NCBI GenBank assembly: GCA_002506255.1 | Contig: DAXF01000069.1 | Coordinates: 1 to 7,318 of the forward strand | Length of the DNA stretch: 7,318 bases | Direction of reading: 5' to 3' | Source of the DNA: Methanomassiliicoccaceae archaeon UBA367 | Lineage (GTDB): Archaea; Thermoplasmatota; Thermoplasmata; Methanomassiliicoccales; Methanomethylophilaceae | Shown here: positions 1 through 6,437 of the stretch, in pieces | Position numbering within the stretch: the stretch's first letter is position 1 | Layout of the letters: each line of letters starts with the position of its first letter | Made by a program: the position numbers and the translations under genes | The notes under the pieces: generated by a model | Databases searched by the model: none | The model's input: only the letters and a program-made list of their open reading frames with translations | Told to the model about the DNA's origin: nothing

Positions 1-73
1 ATTGGCCGCAACCGGCGGCGGTTAAACGCCCCAATCAAACCACTTACTTTTCCAATTTTTTTCATTTTTGTTT
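1..73 (+). terminator. Possible terminator of an upstream gene: small hairpin plus T-rich tract
   Basis: Bases 10-23 can fold into a short hairpin (AACCG/CGGTT arms), and ATTGG at 1-5 can pair with CCAAT at 31-35 around it. From about 46 to 73 the + strand is strongly T-rich, with runs of four, seven, five and three T. Archaeal intrinsic termination depends mainly on oligo-T runs in the non-template strand, so this could end a + strand transcript entering from the left. No coding sequence is visible in 1-138. The tract could instead be AT-rich promoter-upstream DNA, and the upstream gene is outside the window. Confidence 0.4.
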
Positions 74-77
74 GATG

Positions 78-104
78 AGGGGACCCCTTGTGCGGATCCT
101 CCGC
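78..104. promoter_or_regulatory. Two adjacent perfect dyads upstream of the PRC-barrel gene's TATA box
   Basis: AGGGGACCCCT at 78-88 is a perfect dyad centred on A83. GCGGA-TCC-TCCGC at 92-104 is a second perfect dyad. They are separated by 3 bases and end 5 bases before the TATA box at 110-118, covering the usual activator and BRE positions. They could be operator sites for a transcription factor or the ends of a longer secondary structure. No regulator is identified. Confidence 0.35.
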
Positions 105-109
105 CACGG

Positions 110-118
110 TTTTATAAC
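110..118 (+). promoter_or_regulatory. TATA box of the PRC-barrel gene (leaderless promoter)
   Basis: TTTTATAAC begins 29 bases before the ATG at 139. Archaeal TATA boxes lie about 26-27 bases upstream of the transcription start, so the transcript should begin at or within a few bases of the ATG. No Shine-Dalgarno match precedes the start, which agrees. The same nine bases recur before atwA at nearly the same distance. Confidence 0.6.
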
Positions 119-138
119 AATTGCTCGATTAATGAACT

Positions 139-696
139 ATGGTAACCATAGCGTTGGATGAGATGAAGGGCAAAGAGGTCATATCTTCTGACGCGTACCT
201 CTTGGGCAATGTTCAGGATGTGCGCTACGATCCCGTGTCCTGGGATATCCTGGGCCTTAAGGTCAAGAGCAATAAGGATGTGTCCAAGATCATCAGCGCC
301 GGATCCGCGAGATCCATGATCCTGGTCGGTCCGGGGGAGTATGCGATCAACGATGTGATACTCTTCAGGGACACCCTGGAGGATTCCAAGGACAGGATAT
401 CCGCGGATAACGACAACATATCGTCCCTCTCGTTCCTGCTGGGCAAGAAGGTGGTATCCTCAGACGGACTGCTGGTGGGAGCTGTAAGTGACGTGCTCCT
501 GGAGATGGAACACTGGTCCGTTCAGTCTGTGAGGGTGAAGCTGGACAAAGGAGCCTACGAGCCCCTGGGACTTAAGAAAGGGATCTTCTCCAAGACCGCA
601 TCAGGGATACTGGTTACGCACATATCCGCAGTGACGGACAATATGAGCCTCTACCTGACGACGAGCGACCTGGCAGACCATCTGACCTTGGATTAG
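139..696 (+). CDS. Tandem PRC-barrel domain protein
   Basis: A 185-residue soluble protein built from two PRC-barrel repeats, about residues 7-85 and 99-178. The repeats align visibly: GKEVISSDAYLLGNVQDV near residue 11 matches GKKVVSSDGLLVGAVSDV near residue 102, each followed by a hydrophobic beta segment. PRC barrels are small beta-barrel adaptor domains. They occur in photosynthetic reaction centre H subunits, in RimM, and in archaeal proteins including the CdpB cell-division factors of haloarchaea. Which role applies here cannot be read from sequence. There is no signal peptide or membrane segment. The ATG at 139 fits the TATA spacing. The gene is monocistronic, and its TAG stop overlaps the stop of the convergent gene by 4 bases. 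It is the only TAG stop in the window. The family call is fairly sure; the function is unknown. Confidence 0.8.
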   Translation: MVTIALDEMKGKEVISSDAYLLGNVQDVRYDPVSWDILGLKVKSNKDVSKIISAGSARSMILVGPGEYAINDVILFRDTLEDSKDRISADNDNISSLSFLLGKKVVSSDGLLVGAVSDVLLEMEHWSVQSVRVKLDKGAYEPLGLKKGIFSKTASGILVTHISAVTDNMSLYLTTSDLADHLTLD

Positions 697-1241
697 ATGG
701 GGTCGAAGGCGACCAGTATAGAGGCGAGACGCGGGTCGTCCTCCATTCCGGCGTACTCTCTTATCATCTTGTCACAGGTAGGAGCGGGGCTGCATGATAC
801 GACATTAGCGCAGCCGTTGCTCTCGTTGAGCTCAGGGAATGATACGGGGGGCATTACGAATACCTCGTTCTCCCCTTCCCCGGGCACTATATCAGTGAAT
901 ACGACGAAACCGTCAGAGAGCCAGACAACATCTTCTCTGTCCTGGTATTCCTTGGCGGTCTGAGGGAAGACCTCTACGCCCATAAGCTTCCCGTCCGTAG
1001 ATAACAGCACCACAGTAGGCTCAGGAGGGAGCCTGAACCGGGTGTTCTTGACTATGCAGGCGATCCTCTTCCTCTTAAGGGCCTCCTCGAAACCCTTGTT
1101 TTGAACTGCTATATCGCCCGTAGCCTTGACGGTGGCCTCCTCTTCCTTGATTTTTCTAAGGATCTCCTGGTCAAGATAGAATACCTTTACCACGCCTCTG
1201 AGCTCCTTAAGTATGTTCAGCTGACCTATCCCGTCGTCCAT
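693..1241 (-). CDS. Hypothetical protein with C-terminal CX5CX5C cluster
   Basis: I do not recognise this 182-residue protein. It is soluble and acidic, with a charged helical N-terminal third (about residues 20-60) and a beta-rich middle (about 70-135). Near the C-terminus are three evenly spaced cysteines, C144, C150 and C156 (CX5CX5C), with a fourth at C62. The cysteines could bind a metal or form disulfides, but the spacing matches no family I know. No signal peptide or transmembrane segment is visible. The ATG at 1241 is supported by a TATA-like TTTAATAA on the same strand beginning 30 bases upstream and by the absence of a Shine-Dalgarno sequence. The gene diverges from the AhpD-like gene and its TAA overlaps the stop of the PRC-barrel gene. 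It is accepted as a gene because it tiles the space between its neighbours exactly; the overlapping + frames give no family-like protein. Confidence 0.65.
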   Translation of the reverse strand: MDDGIGQLNILKELRGVVKVFYLDQEILRKIKEEEATVKATGDIAVQNKGFEEALKRKRIACIVKNTRFRLPPEPTVVLLSTDGKLMGVEVFPQTAKEYQDREDVVWLSDGFVVFTDIVPGEGENEVFVMPPVSFPELNESNGCANVVSCSPAPTCDKMIREYAGMEDDPRLASILVAFDPI

Positions 1242-1263
1242 GCCATGGCATTGTATGGGCAGA

Positions 1264-1271
1264 TTATTAAA
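1264..1271. promoter_or_regulatory. Shared TATA-like element for a divergent gene pair
   Basis: The 54-base gap 1242-1295 contains a single AT-rich element. Read on the + strand it is TTATTAAA, beginning 32 bases before the ATG at 1296. Read on the - strand it is TTTAATAA, beginning 30 bases before the ATG at 1241. Either spacing suits an archaeal TATA box with a leaderless or very short leader transcript, and neither gene has a Shine-Dalgarno sequence. Whether one TBP site serves both directions is inference. Confidence 0.4.
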
Positions 1272-1295
1272 TGTTGGCGTTTTCCCAAAACCATC

Positions 1296-1601
1296 ATGTC
1301 CCTGAAGATGCTCAATGAGAGAGACCCAGATGTCCTGAGGGCCCTATATGCCTACAGGCGTGAGGTATTCAAGGCAGGGAGTCTGTCTGTGAAAGAGAAG
1401 GAATTGATAGCTCTGGCACTTTCCTCCGCATCCCAGTGCTCCAAATGCTTCACCTATCATTCAGATAAGGCGAAGGAGGCAGGAGCATCCGACAAGGAGA
1501 TACTGGAGACCATGGAATTGGTCGCTTACATGGTGGGCCCGTCCGGCCTTATATGGTCTGATCTTGTCGATGAGGCTGTGAATTATTTTGAGAATGAGTG
1601 A
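1296..1601 (+). CDS. AhpD-like / carboxymuconolactone decarboxylase family protein
   Basis: A 101-residue all-helical protein of the carboxymuconolactone decarboxylase (CMD)/AhpD-like superfamily. Residues about 15-95 carry the family core: a Glu-rich helix (VKEKELIALA) followed by C48-S-K-C51-x3-H55, the CxxCxxxH redox motif of AhpD-type proteins. Enzymes with this motif act as thiol-dependent peroxidases or disulfide reductases, plausible for defence of an oxygen-sensitive methanogen. The physiological partner is unknown. The length is normal for single-domain archaeal members. The open frame extends upstream to 1101, but that part is antisense to the neighbouring gene and has no family similarity; the ATG at 1296 fits the TATA-like element and the family N-terminus. 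An ATG at 1308 is the alternative. The TGA stop lies 19 bases inside the convergent regulator gene. Confidence 0.8.
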   Translation: MSLKMLNERDPDVLRALYAYRREVFKAGSLSVKEKELIALALSSASQCSKCFTYHSDKAKEAGASDKEILETMELVAYMVGPSGLIWSDLVDEAVNYFENE

Positions 1602-2551
1602 TCCAGATCCAATCTGAAGTATCCCTCCTCTCCGACAGCGCATCTGATATCGACCACGCCTATGGCTGCCACGACCTTGCCATCTATCTCCACAGGAGTG
1701 ACAATGACCCTTACTCCTTTGTAGGGGCCCGTCTCGGCCACCCTTCTGACGGTGGTGTTCTCCCTAAGCACTTCCTCAAGGATGTCCCCCGTATAGGCGT
1801 TGTCCACCACCGCACCGTTCTCGATCCTTATGCCCAGATTATCGCGGCTCTTGGCACATACAGGAAGGCCCCCCACCAGCTCATGAATGGCGAATGCCAG
1901 TGACAGAACCTCGTTGGCTGTGCTGTCTGTCCTTAGCATATCACCCAAACTTCTCTTAAGAGGAAGTCCCCCCATAAGGGATATGGCGGCCGTCACGGCT
2001 CCCTTCTCCGCCATCTCGGGTGTTTGGGCGGTGCCTATTATCACCACGTCCTCGTTCTTAACTTTGAAATGACTTCTGATCGCGGAGTCAATGTCCCAGG
2101 CAACAGGAAAATCCGATCCCGGGAATCTGAGTGTGCCGTTGATGCAGATAAGGGTGGTGGCTCCCAGAGCTCCTGCCATTATAGCAGCATCACGTTCCTC
2201 GCATCCGTAGAGCACTCTCTTTGTCGCGAAGGGAACCTTCACGGCGCAATCGTGCTCCCCTATAGTCAGGGAGGATTTCGGTATGGGCCTGGCTTCCATG
2301 TACATTATGCCCCTGTACTCAGCTCCTTTCTCGGTAAGGCAGATCCCGTTTTTTGTGATCGTGACAAGCCCGCCTTCCTCAAGCATCCCCAGCATGGTCC
2401 TCATGCTCCCCTCGCCTACACCGCATGCGGTTGCGAGCTTCTTCCTTCCCACAGGAATGAACTCATCAAGAGAGATTATCGCCTTCCAAAGGTTGTAGTC
2501 ATTGAATTTGGGGATGGGTCCGCCTTGACCCCTCCTCATCGAAACAAACAT
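1583..2551 (-). CDS. Winged-helix regulator with DUF4443/DUF2111-type domains
   Basis: A 322-residue protein. Residues about 18-82 form a winged helix-turn-helix: LWKAIISLDEFIPVGRKKLA, then GVGEGSMRTMLGMLEEGGLV as the recognition region, then a TKNGICLTEKG wing. Residues about 95-200 form a middle alpha/beta domain that I assign to the DUF4443 type. Residues about 213-304 (HELVGGLPVCAKS, IRIENGAVVDNAYTG, PVEIDGKVVAAIGVVDI) look like DUF2111, a domain found mainly in methanogens and possibly a sensor. The likely role is a DNA-binding transcription factor responding to a small molecule or redox state; the ligand is unknown. The gene is transcribed away from atwA across a 129-base gap, the classic arrangement for a regulator of the divergent operon. 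The start at 2551 is tentative: M5 at 2539 is also possible and no Shine-Dalgarno sequence supports either. The HTH call is firm and the DUF names are from memory. Confidence 0.75.
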   Translation of the reverse strand: MFVSMRRGQGGPIPKFNDYNLWKAIISLDEFIPVGRKKLATACGVGEGSMRTMLGMLEEGGLVTITKNGICLTEKGAEYRGIMYMEARPIPKSSLTIGEHDCAVKVPFATKRVLYGCEERDAAIMAGALGATTLICINGTLRFPGSDFPVAWDIDSAIRSHFKVKNEDVVIIGTAQTPEMAEKGAVTAAISLMGGLPLKRSLGDMLRTDSTANEVLSLAFAIHELVGGLPVCAKSRDNLGIRIENGAVVDNAYTGDILEEVLRENTTVRRVAETGPYKGVRVIVTPVEIDGKVVAAIGVVDIRCAVGEEGYFRLDLDHSFSK

Positions 2552-2563
2552 AGGGTGCGCATG

Positions 2564-2582
2564 GTTTAGAAAGTAGATAAGA
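2564..2582 (-). promoter_or_regulatory. Tentative promoter of the HTH regulator gene
   Basis: On the - strand this AT-rich stretch holds two weak TATA-like candidates. CTTATCTA begins 31 bases before the ATG at 2551. TTTCTAAA begins 32 bases before the alternative ATG at 2539 and only 20 before 2551. Neither is as good as the TTTTATAAC boxes elsewhere in the window, so the choice of start is not settled by it. Confidence 0.25.
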
Positions 2583-2652
2583 GGTTGCAGGCATTATCTT
2601 CCGAACACACTATACCCAGCAATCTAATTTTGCAGGGGTAATTTCAGCGTTA

Positions 2653-2661
2653 TTTTATAAC
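2653..2661 (+). promoter_or_regulatory. TATA box of the atwA-mcrC-mmp operon
   Basis: TTTTATAAC begins 28 bases before the ATG at 2681, identical in sequence and nearly identical in spacing to the box before the PRC-barrel gene. This predicts transcription starting at or within a few bases of the atwA ATG. There is no Shine-Dalgarno match upstream of atwA, unlike the downstream genes of the operon. Confidence 0.65.
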
Positions 2662-2677
2662 CGTAAAGTCTTAACGG
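2661..2677. promoter_or_regulatory. Candidate operator: 17-bp dyad between TATA box and atwA start
   Basis: CCGTAAAGTCTTAACGG reads as a dyad with seven of eight base pairs matching around a central T2669. It begins at the last base of the TATA box and ends 3 bases before the ATG. A protein bound here would sit over the initiation region and block RNA polymerase or TFB. The obvious candidate ligand-responsive binder is the divergently encoded HTH protein. The dyad is seen directly; its function is inference. Confidence 0.4.
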
Positions 2678-2680
2678 GGT

Positions 2681-4291
2681 ATGGCCCATGAATCAGTAGA
2701 CCTTCTGAAAATAGAGAACGTCACTAAGAAATTCGAAGGCAGAATTGTTCTAGATAATATCAGCGCCACACTGTCCACAGGCAAGATACTCGGGCTCATA
2801 GGGAAGAGCGCGGCAGGTAAAAGTGTGCTCATACACATGATAAGGGGCACAGACGAGTACAGGCCTGATAAGGGTAAGGTGCTCTACCATGTCAATCACT
2901 GTACCAAGTGCGGCAATCTAGATCTGCCATTCGAAGGGGTCCCATGCACAAGATGCGGCGGCGAGAGCAAGACCAGGTGGGTGGATTTCTGGGCTCTCGG
3001 TGACAGGGAGCCTATAAGGCATGAGCTGAAGAACCGCATAGCCATCATGCTGCAGAGGACCTTCGCCCTGTTCGGGGATCATACTGTGGTGGAGAACATA
3101 TTCGAGGCTCTGGGTGATGTGCCGGACAAAGTCCAGAAGGCGATAGACCTTCTGGACTTCGTGAACATGACCCACAGGACCACTCACATAGCAAGGGACC
3201 TGTCGGGCGGAGAGAAGCAGAGGGTGGTCATGGCCAGGCAACTGGCGAAGAACCCGCTGTTCTTCCTGGCGGACGAGCCCACCGGGACGCTGGACCCGTA
3301 CACGGCGGATATCGTTCATAAAAGACTCGTGAAATATGTCCATGACAGGGGGATATGCATGGTGATGGCATCCCACTGGCCGGAGGCCGTGGAACAGATG
3401 TCTGATGAGGCGATCTGGCTTGATGCTGGGAAGGTCATAATGAAGGCCGACCCTGCCGAGGTGACATCCAAATTCATGGAAGAGTATCACTTCGAGAAGC
3501 ACGAGTACGCCGACGTCGGCGAACCGATGATAAAACTGGAGAATGCGAAGAAGCACTTCTTCTCCGTCGTCAGAGGTGTGGTCAAAGCCGTGGACGGAGT
3601 CTCATTCGATATCAAGCAGAACGAGATCGTGGCCCTGGTTGGGCTCTCGGGAGCCGGCAAGACCACAACCTCCAGGATGATCGCGGGCATGACCCCTGCG
3701 ACCAGCGGGACTGTGAAGATAAAGCTGGGCGACGATTGGATAAACATGGCCGAGTCAGGGTTCACCGGGAAGGGTCGTGTCACCCCCTACATAGGATTCC
3801 TGCATCAGGAGTATACCCTTTACCCGTTCGACAATGTGCTTCAGAACCTTTCGACATGCATAGGCATGAAGATGCCGGCCGAGCTTGCCAAGATGAAAGC
3901 GATCCAGGTGCTTCTCAGCGTCGGATTCCCGGAGGATCAGGTGGAGAAAGTGCTGTATTCCTACCCAGACACCCTCTCGGTGGGGGAGAATCAGAGGATA
4001 GCCTTCGCTCAGGTACTGATCAAAGAGCCTCGGATCGTAGTCCTTGACGAGCCTACCGGCACGATGGATCCGATAACCAAGGTGACAGTGGCCAATTCGG
4101 TCCTCAGGGCCAGGAAGGAACTGGAAGAGACGTTCATAGTGGTGAGCCATGACATGGACTTCGTAACCAACTGTTGCGACAGGGCAATCCTCATGAAGAA
4201 CGGCAGGGTCCTCAAGATAGGGAAGCCTGAGGAGATCATCGACGAATTCAGAGAGATAGAACGAGAGCAGTCGGGCGGTGAAAAGATTTGA
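2681..4291 (+). CDS. atwA: Methyl-coenzyme M reductase activation component A2 (ABC-type ATPase)
   Basis: A cytoplasmic twin ABC ATPase of 536 residues, the family's usual size, which supplies ATP-driven conformational work for reducing F430 Ni to Ni(I) in methyl-coenzyme M reductase. The first cassette has Walker A GKSAAGKS (41-48), Q-loop Q125, signature LSGGE (174-178), Walker B with D198-E199, and H232. An insert between Walker A and the Q-loop carries two CxxC pairs, C74/C77 and C89/C92, a probable zinc ribbon characteristic of A2. The second cassette has Walker A GLSGAGKT (321-328), Q376, a degenerate signature LSVGE (432-436), Walker B D456-E457, and H490. No membrane segments are present and no permease gene is nearby, so it is not a transporter. 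It is the first gene of the operon, with a probable leaderless ATG start, and its TGA overlaps the mcrC start. Confidence 0.95.
   Translation: MAHESVDLLKIENVTKKFEGRIVLDNISATLSTGKILGLIGKSAAGKSVLIHMIRGTDEYRPDKGKVLYHVNHCTKCGNLDLPFEGVPCTRCGGESKTRWVDFWALGDREPIRHELKNRIAIMLQRTFALFGDHTVVENIFEALGDVPDKVQKAIDLLDFVNMTHRTTHIARDLSGGEKQRVVMARQLAKNPLFFLADEPTGTLDPYTADIVHKRLVKYVHDRGICMVMASHWPEAVEQMSDEAIWLDAGKVIMKADPAEVTSKFMEEYHFEKHEYADVGEPMIKLENAKKHFFSVVRGVVKAVDGVSFDIKQNEIVALVGLSGAGKTTTSRMIAGMTPATSGTVKIKLGDDWINMAESGFTGKGRVTPYIGFLHQEYTLYPFDNVLQNLSTCIGMKMPAELAKMKAIQVLLSVGFPEDQVEKVLYSYPDTLSVGENQRIAFAQVLIKEPRIVVLDEPTGTMDPITKVTVANSVLRARKELEETFIVVSHDMDFVTNCCDRAILMKNGRVLKIGKPEEIIDEFREIEREQSGGEKI
4277..4281 (+). promoter_or_regulatory. 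Ribosome binding site deciding the TTG start of mcrC
   Basis: GGTGA lies inside the end of atwA with a 6-base spacer to the TTG at 4288. It matches the anti-Shine-Dalgarno complement and supports the non-ATG start within the TTGA stop/start overlap. Confidence 0.6.
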
Positions 4292-4917
4292 AACAGCGCA
4301 TAGGCAGGCATCTCAGCTTCGTTGAGTGCCGCGAGTCTATGGGCCTTGGTACCGGAGGAGCGCTGGCTCAGAGAGCCACGATCTCAGAGAGCGGAAGAGA
4401 GGTCGTGGCCGTTGCCATGGGCCCCGGCCGCAGGCACATCACAAAGCCCGTGTGTGAGATCACATACGCTTTGAGGGAGGAGGGTATAGACACCTCCGTC
4501 CTGGTCCTCAATGCAGGGTCAGGCGTCCCTGCGGACGCCCCGGACATATCCCATGGCCAATGCTTCGGTCTGGAGCCTATAGAGGTGGAGAGGATCCAGC
4601 AGTTCAAGGTGGCCTTGATACACCTTGGGAACGTCCGCGCCCATATCATATGGAAAGCGAGGCTAATACTCAGGAATGTGGACATCCCTGCGATAATAGT
4701 CTCCCAATGCCCGGTGGACTTCGAGGATTTTGCGGCGATAGGCATCAAGACCTCGAGGGTGATGCCGCCGGATGATAAGATCAACACAAAGGGCACGATA
4801 ATGGAGATCGTGACAGGAATAGTCAGGGGCGTGACATGTCCCCAGGAGAAGCTGGATGAGATAGTCACGAAGATACAGAGGATGCTGCCCGGGGTAAATG
4901 AGGGGGGAGAGCGTTGA
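4288..4917 (+). CDS. mcrC: Methyl-coenzyme M reductase operon protein C
   Basis: A 209-residue protein that matches the McrC family along its whole length. Recognised stretches are the N-terminal [19 protein letters not shown], the [19 protein letters not shown] block (residues about 45-63), VLVLNAGSG (71-79), [19 protein letters not shown] (111-129), [19 protein letters not shown] (131-149) and [13 protein letters not shown] near 169. Cysteines C14, C56, C92, C141 and C184 are candidate metal or cluster ligands. McrC was long an unassigned product of mcrBDCGA operons. As I recall, it is now placed in the MCR activation complex with A2, Mmp3, Mmp7 and Mmp17, where complex iron-sulfur clusters pass electrons to F430. 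Here it sits beside atwA, with no mcrB, mcrD, mcrG or mcrA in the window. It starts with TTG, overlapping the atwA stop by 4 bases. The family call is very sure. Confidence 0.93.
   Translation: MKQRIGRHLSFVECRESMGLGTGGALAQRATISESGREVVAVAMGPGRRHITKPVCEITYALREEGIDTSVLVLNAGSGVPADAPDISHGQCFGLEPIEVERIQQFKVALIHLGNVRAHIIWKARLILRNVDIPAIIVSQCPVDFEDFAAIGIKTSRVMPPDDKINTKGTIMEIVTGIVRGVTCPQEKLDEIVTKIQRMLPGVNEGGER
4906..4909 (+). promoter_or_regulatory. Ribosome binding site deciding the TTG start of mmp3
   Basis: GGAG within a purine-rich run (AGGGGGGAGAG from 4901) lies 4 bases before the TTG at 4914. It supports a second non-ATG start in a TTGA overlap, this time with the mcrC stop. Confidence 0.55.
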
Positions 4918-6437
4918 GGGTCAAGGTCAACGGCAGGGAGAAGACGCTTAAGAGCGGCGCCAAGCTGAAGGATGCCCTGGCGGGAGAGAATTATCATCCC
5001 GGTTCTGTGGTCTCCATACATCTGTCCACAGAGAAGCTGGTGATGGAATCCGACGATTTCGAGATAAAGATGAGCTCGGGGAAGTCCATCGTGCTTCATT
5101 TGGAGCCGGGTAAGGACTCAGAGCTCTGGAAGAAATACATGACGAAGATGCCGGGCCTATATGCCAGATGGGTTAACAGGCAGATCGCGGCCATCGGAGC
5201 CTTCCCGACGGACATGAAAGTGAACAGGGACCGGAGGAGATACAGGAAGTACGATGTGTTCTTCGCCCTGGGCGGATTTGATAATAATACGACTTACATG
5301 ATGATCGCCAGAGAAGAGCACCGCGGGGCCTACGGAGCCGGATCCGGAATAATAGGGCGCGTGACCCTGGGTAGGCACGTTATAGATCAGATGAGGGAAG
5401 GCGATGCGATAGAGAGCGTCACGCCCCTCATGTCCGAGACAAGCAAGGACAATGTCATAGTCACATCCGATCTCTCATACAAACTGGAAGAGGGGTACAG
5501 TGTGGACACGTTCATCACGGTGGATCTGGACCCGCAGTCCCCCAAGTCTGCAGAGCATCTGCTGGTGCTCTCCAGATCCGGATATATGGAAGTGACGGAA
5601 TCCACAGGCAGCTTCATGGCCAGCTCTATGGATCTTGACACGGAGATACCGCAGGAGATCAGTGTTGTGAGGTCCCCCGGGGTCGTTACCGTCAGGAACA
5701 CAGGCCCGGGAATGGGCCGTATGTACATCTACAGGGAGAGAAGGCAGATGCTGCTCTCCCATAATCATGTCGGCACCGTGACCAACGGCCTCTCGATAGC
5801 GATGTTCGCCAAGGCAGGCGATAAGATAGGTGTGGTCACCAATCCTCAGAGGATACTCTCGGTGGGCATGACCCAGAAGGACGGAGCCGCGTTCCTGGAA
5901 TCCAAAGGTCTCAGACAGAAGAGGACCGGGGACAGCTCAGACGAAGCGATAATAGTGGATCAGACTCCTGAGGCGACCCTCGATGCCATACACTCGGACG
6001 AGATAGAGACGTTCGGTGTTCCGAGGAATAAGATATACAAGATATCCCTGGACCGCGGGGAGAAGAACAAACTCAATTCGTATTATTTCGATAAGATAAC
6101 GGGCCTGAGCCATAAGCCCATAGGCGCTCTGAAGGTGCATTTCGCATTCAAGGGTATGCCCATGGTCACCTTTGAAGGCGATGAGGTCAGAGGGAAATCC
6201 CTCTATCCCAACGACCCGTTCAAGAAATGCTCCAGAGGGGACATAGGCGTTACAAACCAGGCAAGGCCTCACAAAGGGCTCCTGGGCATAAGGCTGGAGA
6301 ACAGCAAGGAATATGGCCCCACGGGAGAAGAGCCCTACGGTACTAACATCTTCGGTAAGTTCCTCGGGGATCTGGACGATATGATGAAGGGCCTGAAGGA
6401 CGGGGACACAGTGTACTTTACGGAGATGGACCTATGA
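4914..6437 (+). CDS. mmp3: Methanogenesis marker protein 3 (UPF0288)
   Basis: A 507-residue soluble protein, normal length for methanogenesis marker 3. Residues 1-60 resemble a small MoaD/ThiS-like beta-grasp domain ([15 protein letters not shown]...ALAGENY). The rest shows cyclophilin-like architecture. Residues about 113-172 have [13 protein letters not shown] and [19 protein letters not shown]. Residues about 198-240 have [20 protein letters not shown], typical of cyclophilin cores. Residues about 430-505 have [25 protein letters not shown] and [19 protein letters not shown]. The only cysteine is C439, so it is unlikely to be a multi-cysteine metal carrier by itself. As I recall, Mmp3 is a subunit of the ATP-driven MCR activation complex with A2 and McrC, which agrees with the gene order here. 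It starts with TTG, overlapping mcrC by 4 bases, and ends in an ATGA overlap with mmp6. Confidence 0.92.
   Translation: MRVKVNGREKTLKSGAKLKDALAGENYHPGSVVSIHLSTEKLVMESDDFEIKMSSGKSIVLHLEPGKDSELWKKYMTKMPGLYARWVNRQIAAIGAFPTDMKVNRDRRRYRKYDVFFALGGFDNNTTYMMIAREEHRGAYGAGSGIIGRVTLGRHVIDQMREGDAIESVTPLMSETSKDNVIVTSDLSYKLEEGYSVDTFITVDLDPQSPKSAEHLLVLSRSGYMEVTESTGSFMASSMDLDTEIPQEISVVRSPGVVTVRNTGPGMGRMYIYRERRQMLLSHNHVGTVTNGLSIAMFAKAGDKIGVVTNPQRILSVGMTQKDGAAFLESKGLRQKRTGDSSDEAIIVDQTPEATLDAIHSDEIETFGVPRNKIYKISLDRGEKNKLNSYYFDKITGLSHKPIGALKVHFAFKGMPMVTFEGDEVRGKSLYPNDPFKKCSRGDIGVTNQARPHKGLLGIRLENSKEYGPTGEEPYGTNIFGKFLGDLDDMMKGLKDGDTVYFTEMDL
6422..6425 (+). promoter_or_regulatory. Ribosome binding site of mmp6
   Basis: GGAG inside the end of mmp3, 8 bases before the ATG at 6434, supports starting mmp6 at the ATGA overlap. 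Confidence 0.5.

Noticed and set aside
132..161. Nine-codon open frame (ATG at 132) overlapping the PRC-barrel start
   Set aside because: It lies at the predicted transcription start with no ribosome site; most likely chance.
1101..1295. Upstream extension of the AhpD-like gene to 1101
   Set aside because: It is antisense to the hypothetical gene, adds 65 residues with no family match, and ignores the TATA-like element and ATG at 1296.
2585..2636. TTGCAGG repeated at 2585-2591 and 2630-2636 upstream of atwA
   Set aside because: A seven-base direct repeat in about 130 bases is weak, and the flanks do not extend the match.
2918..3556. 212-codon - strand frame opposite atwA
   Set aside because: It is antisense to the conserved ABC domains of AtwA, and its His- and Pro-rich composition is typical of a shadow frame.
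2681..4291. AtwA as an ABC transporter ATPase
   Set aside because: There is no permease or binding-protein gene nearby. The twin cassette with zinc-ribbon insert and the mcrC/mmp context identify component A2.
4368..5099. 243-codon open frame on the - strand opposite mcrC and mmp3
   Set aside because: It lies wholly antisense to two confidently assigned families and its translation looks like complement-frame sequence with no family pattern.
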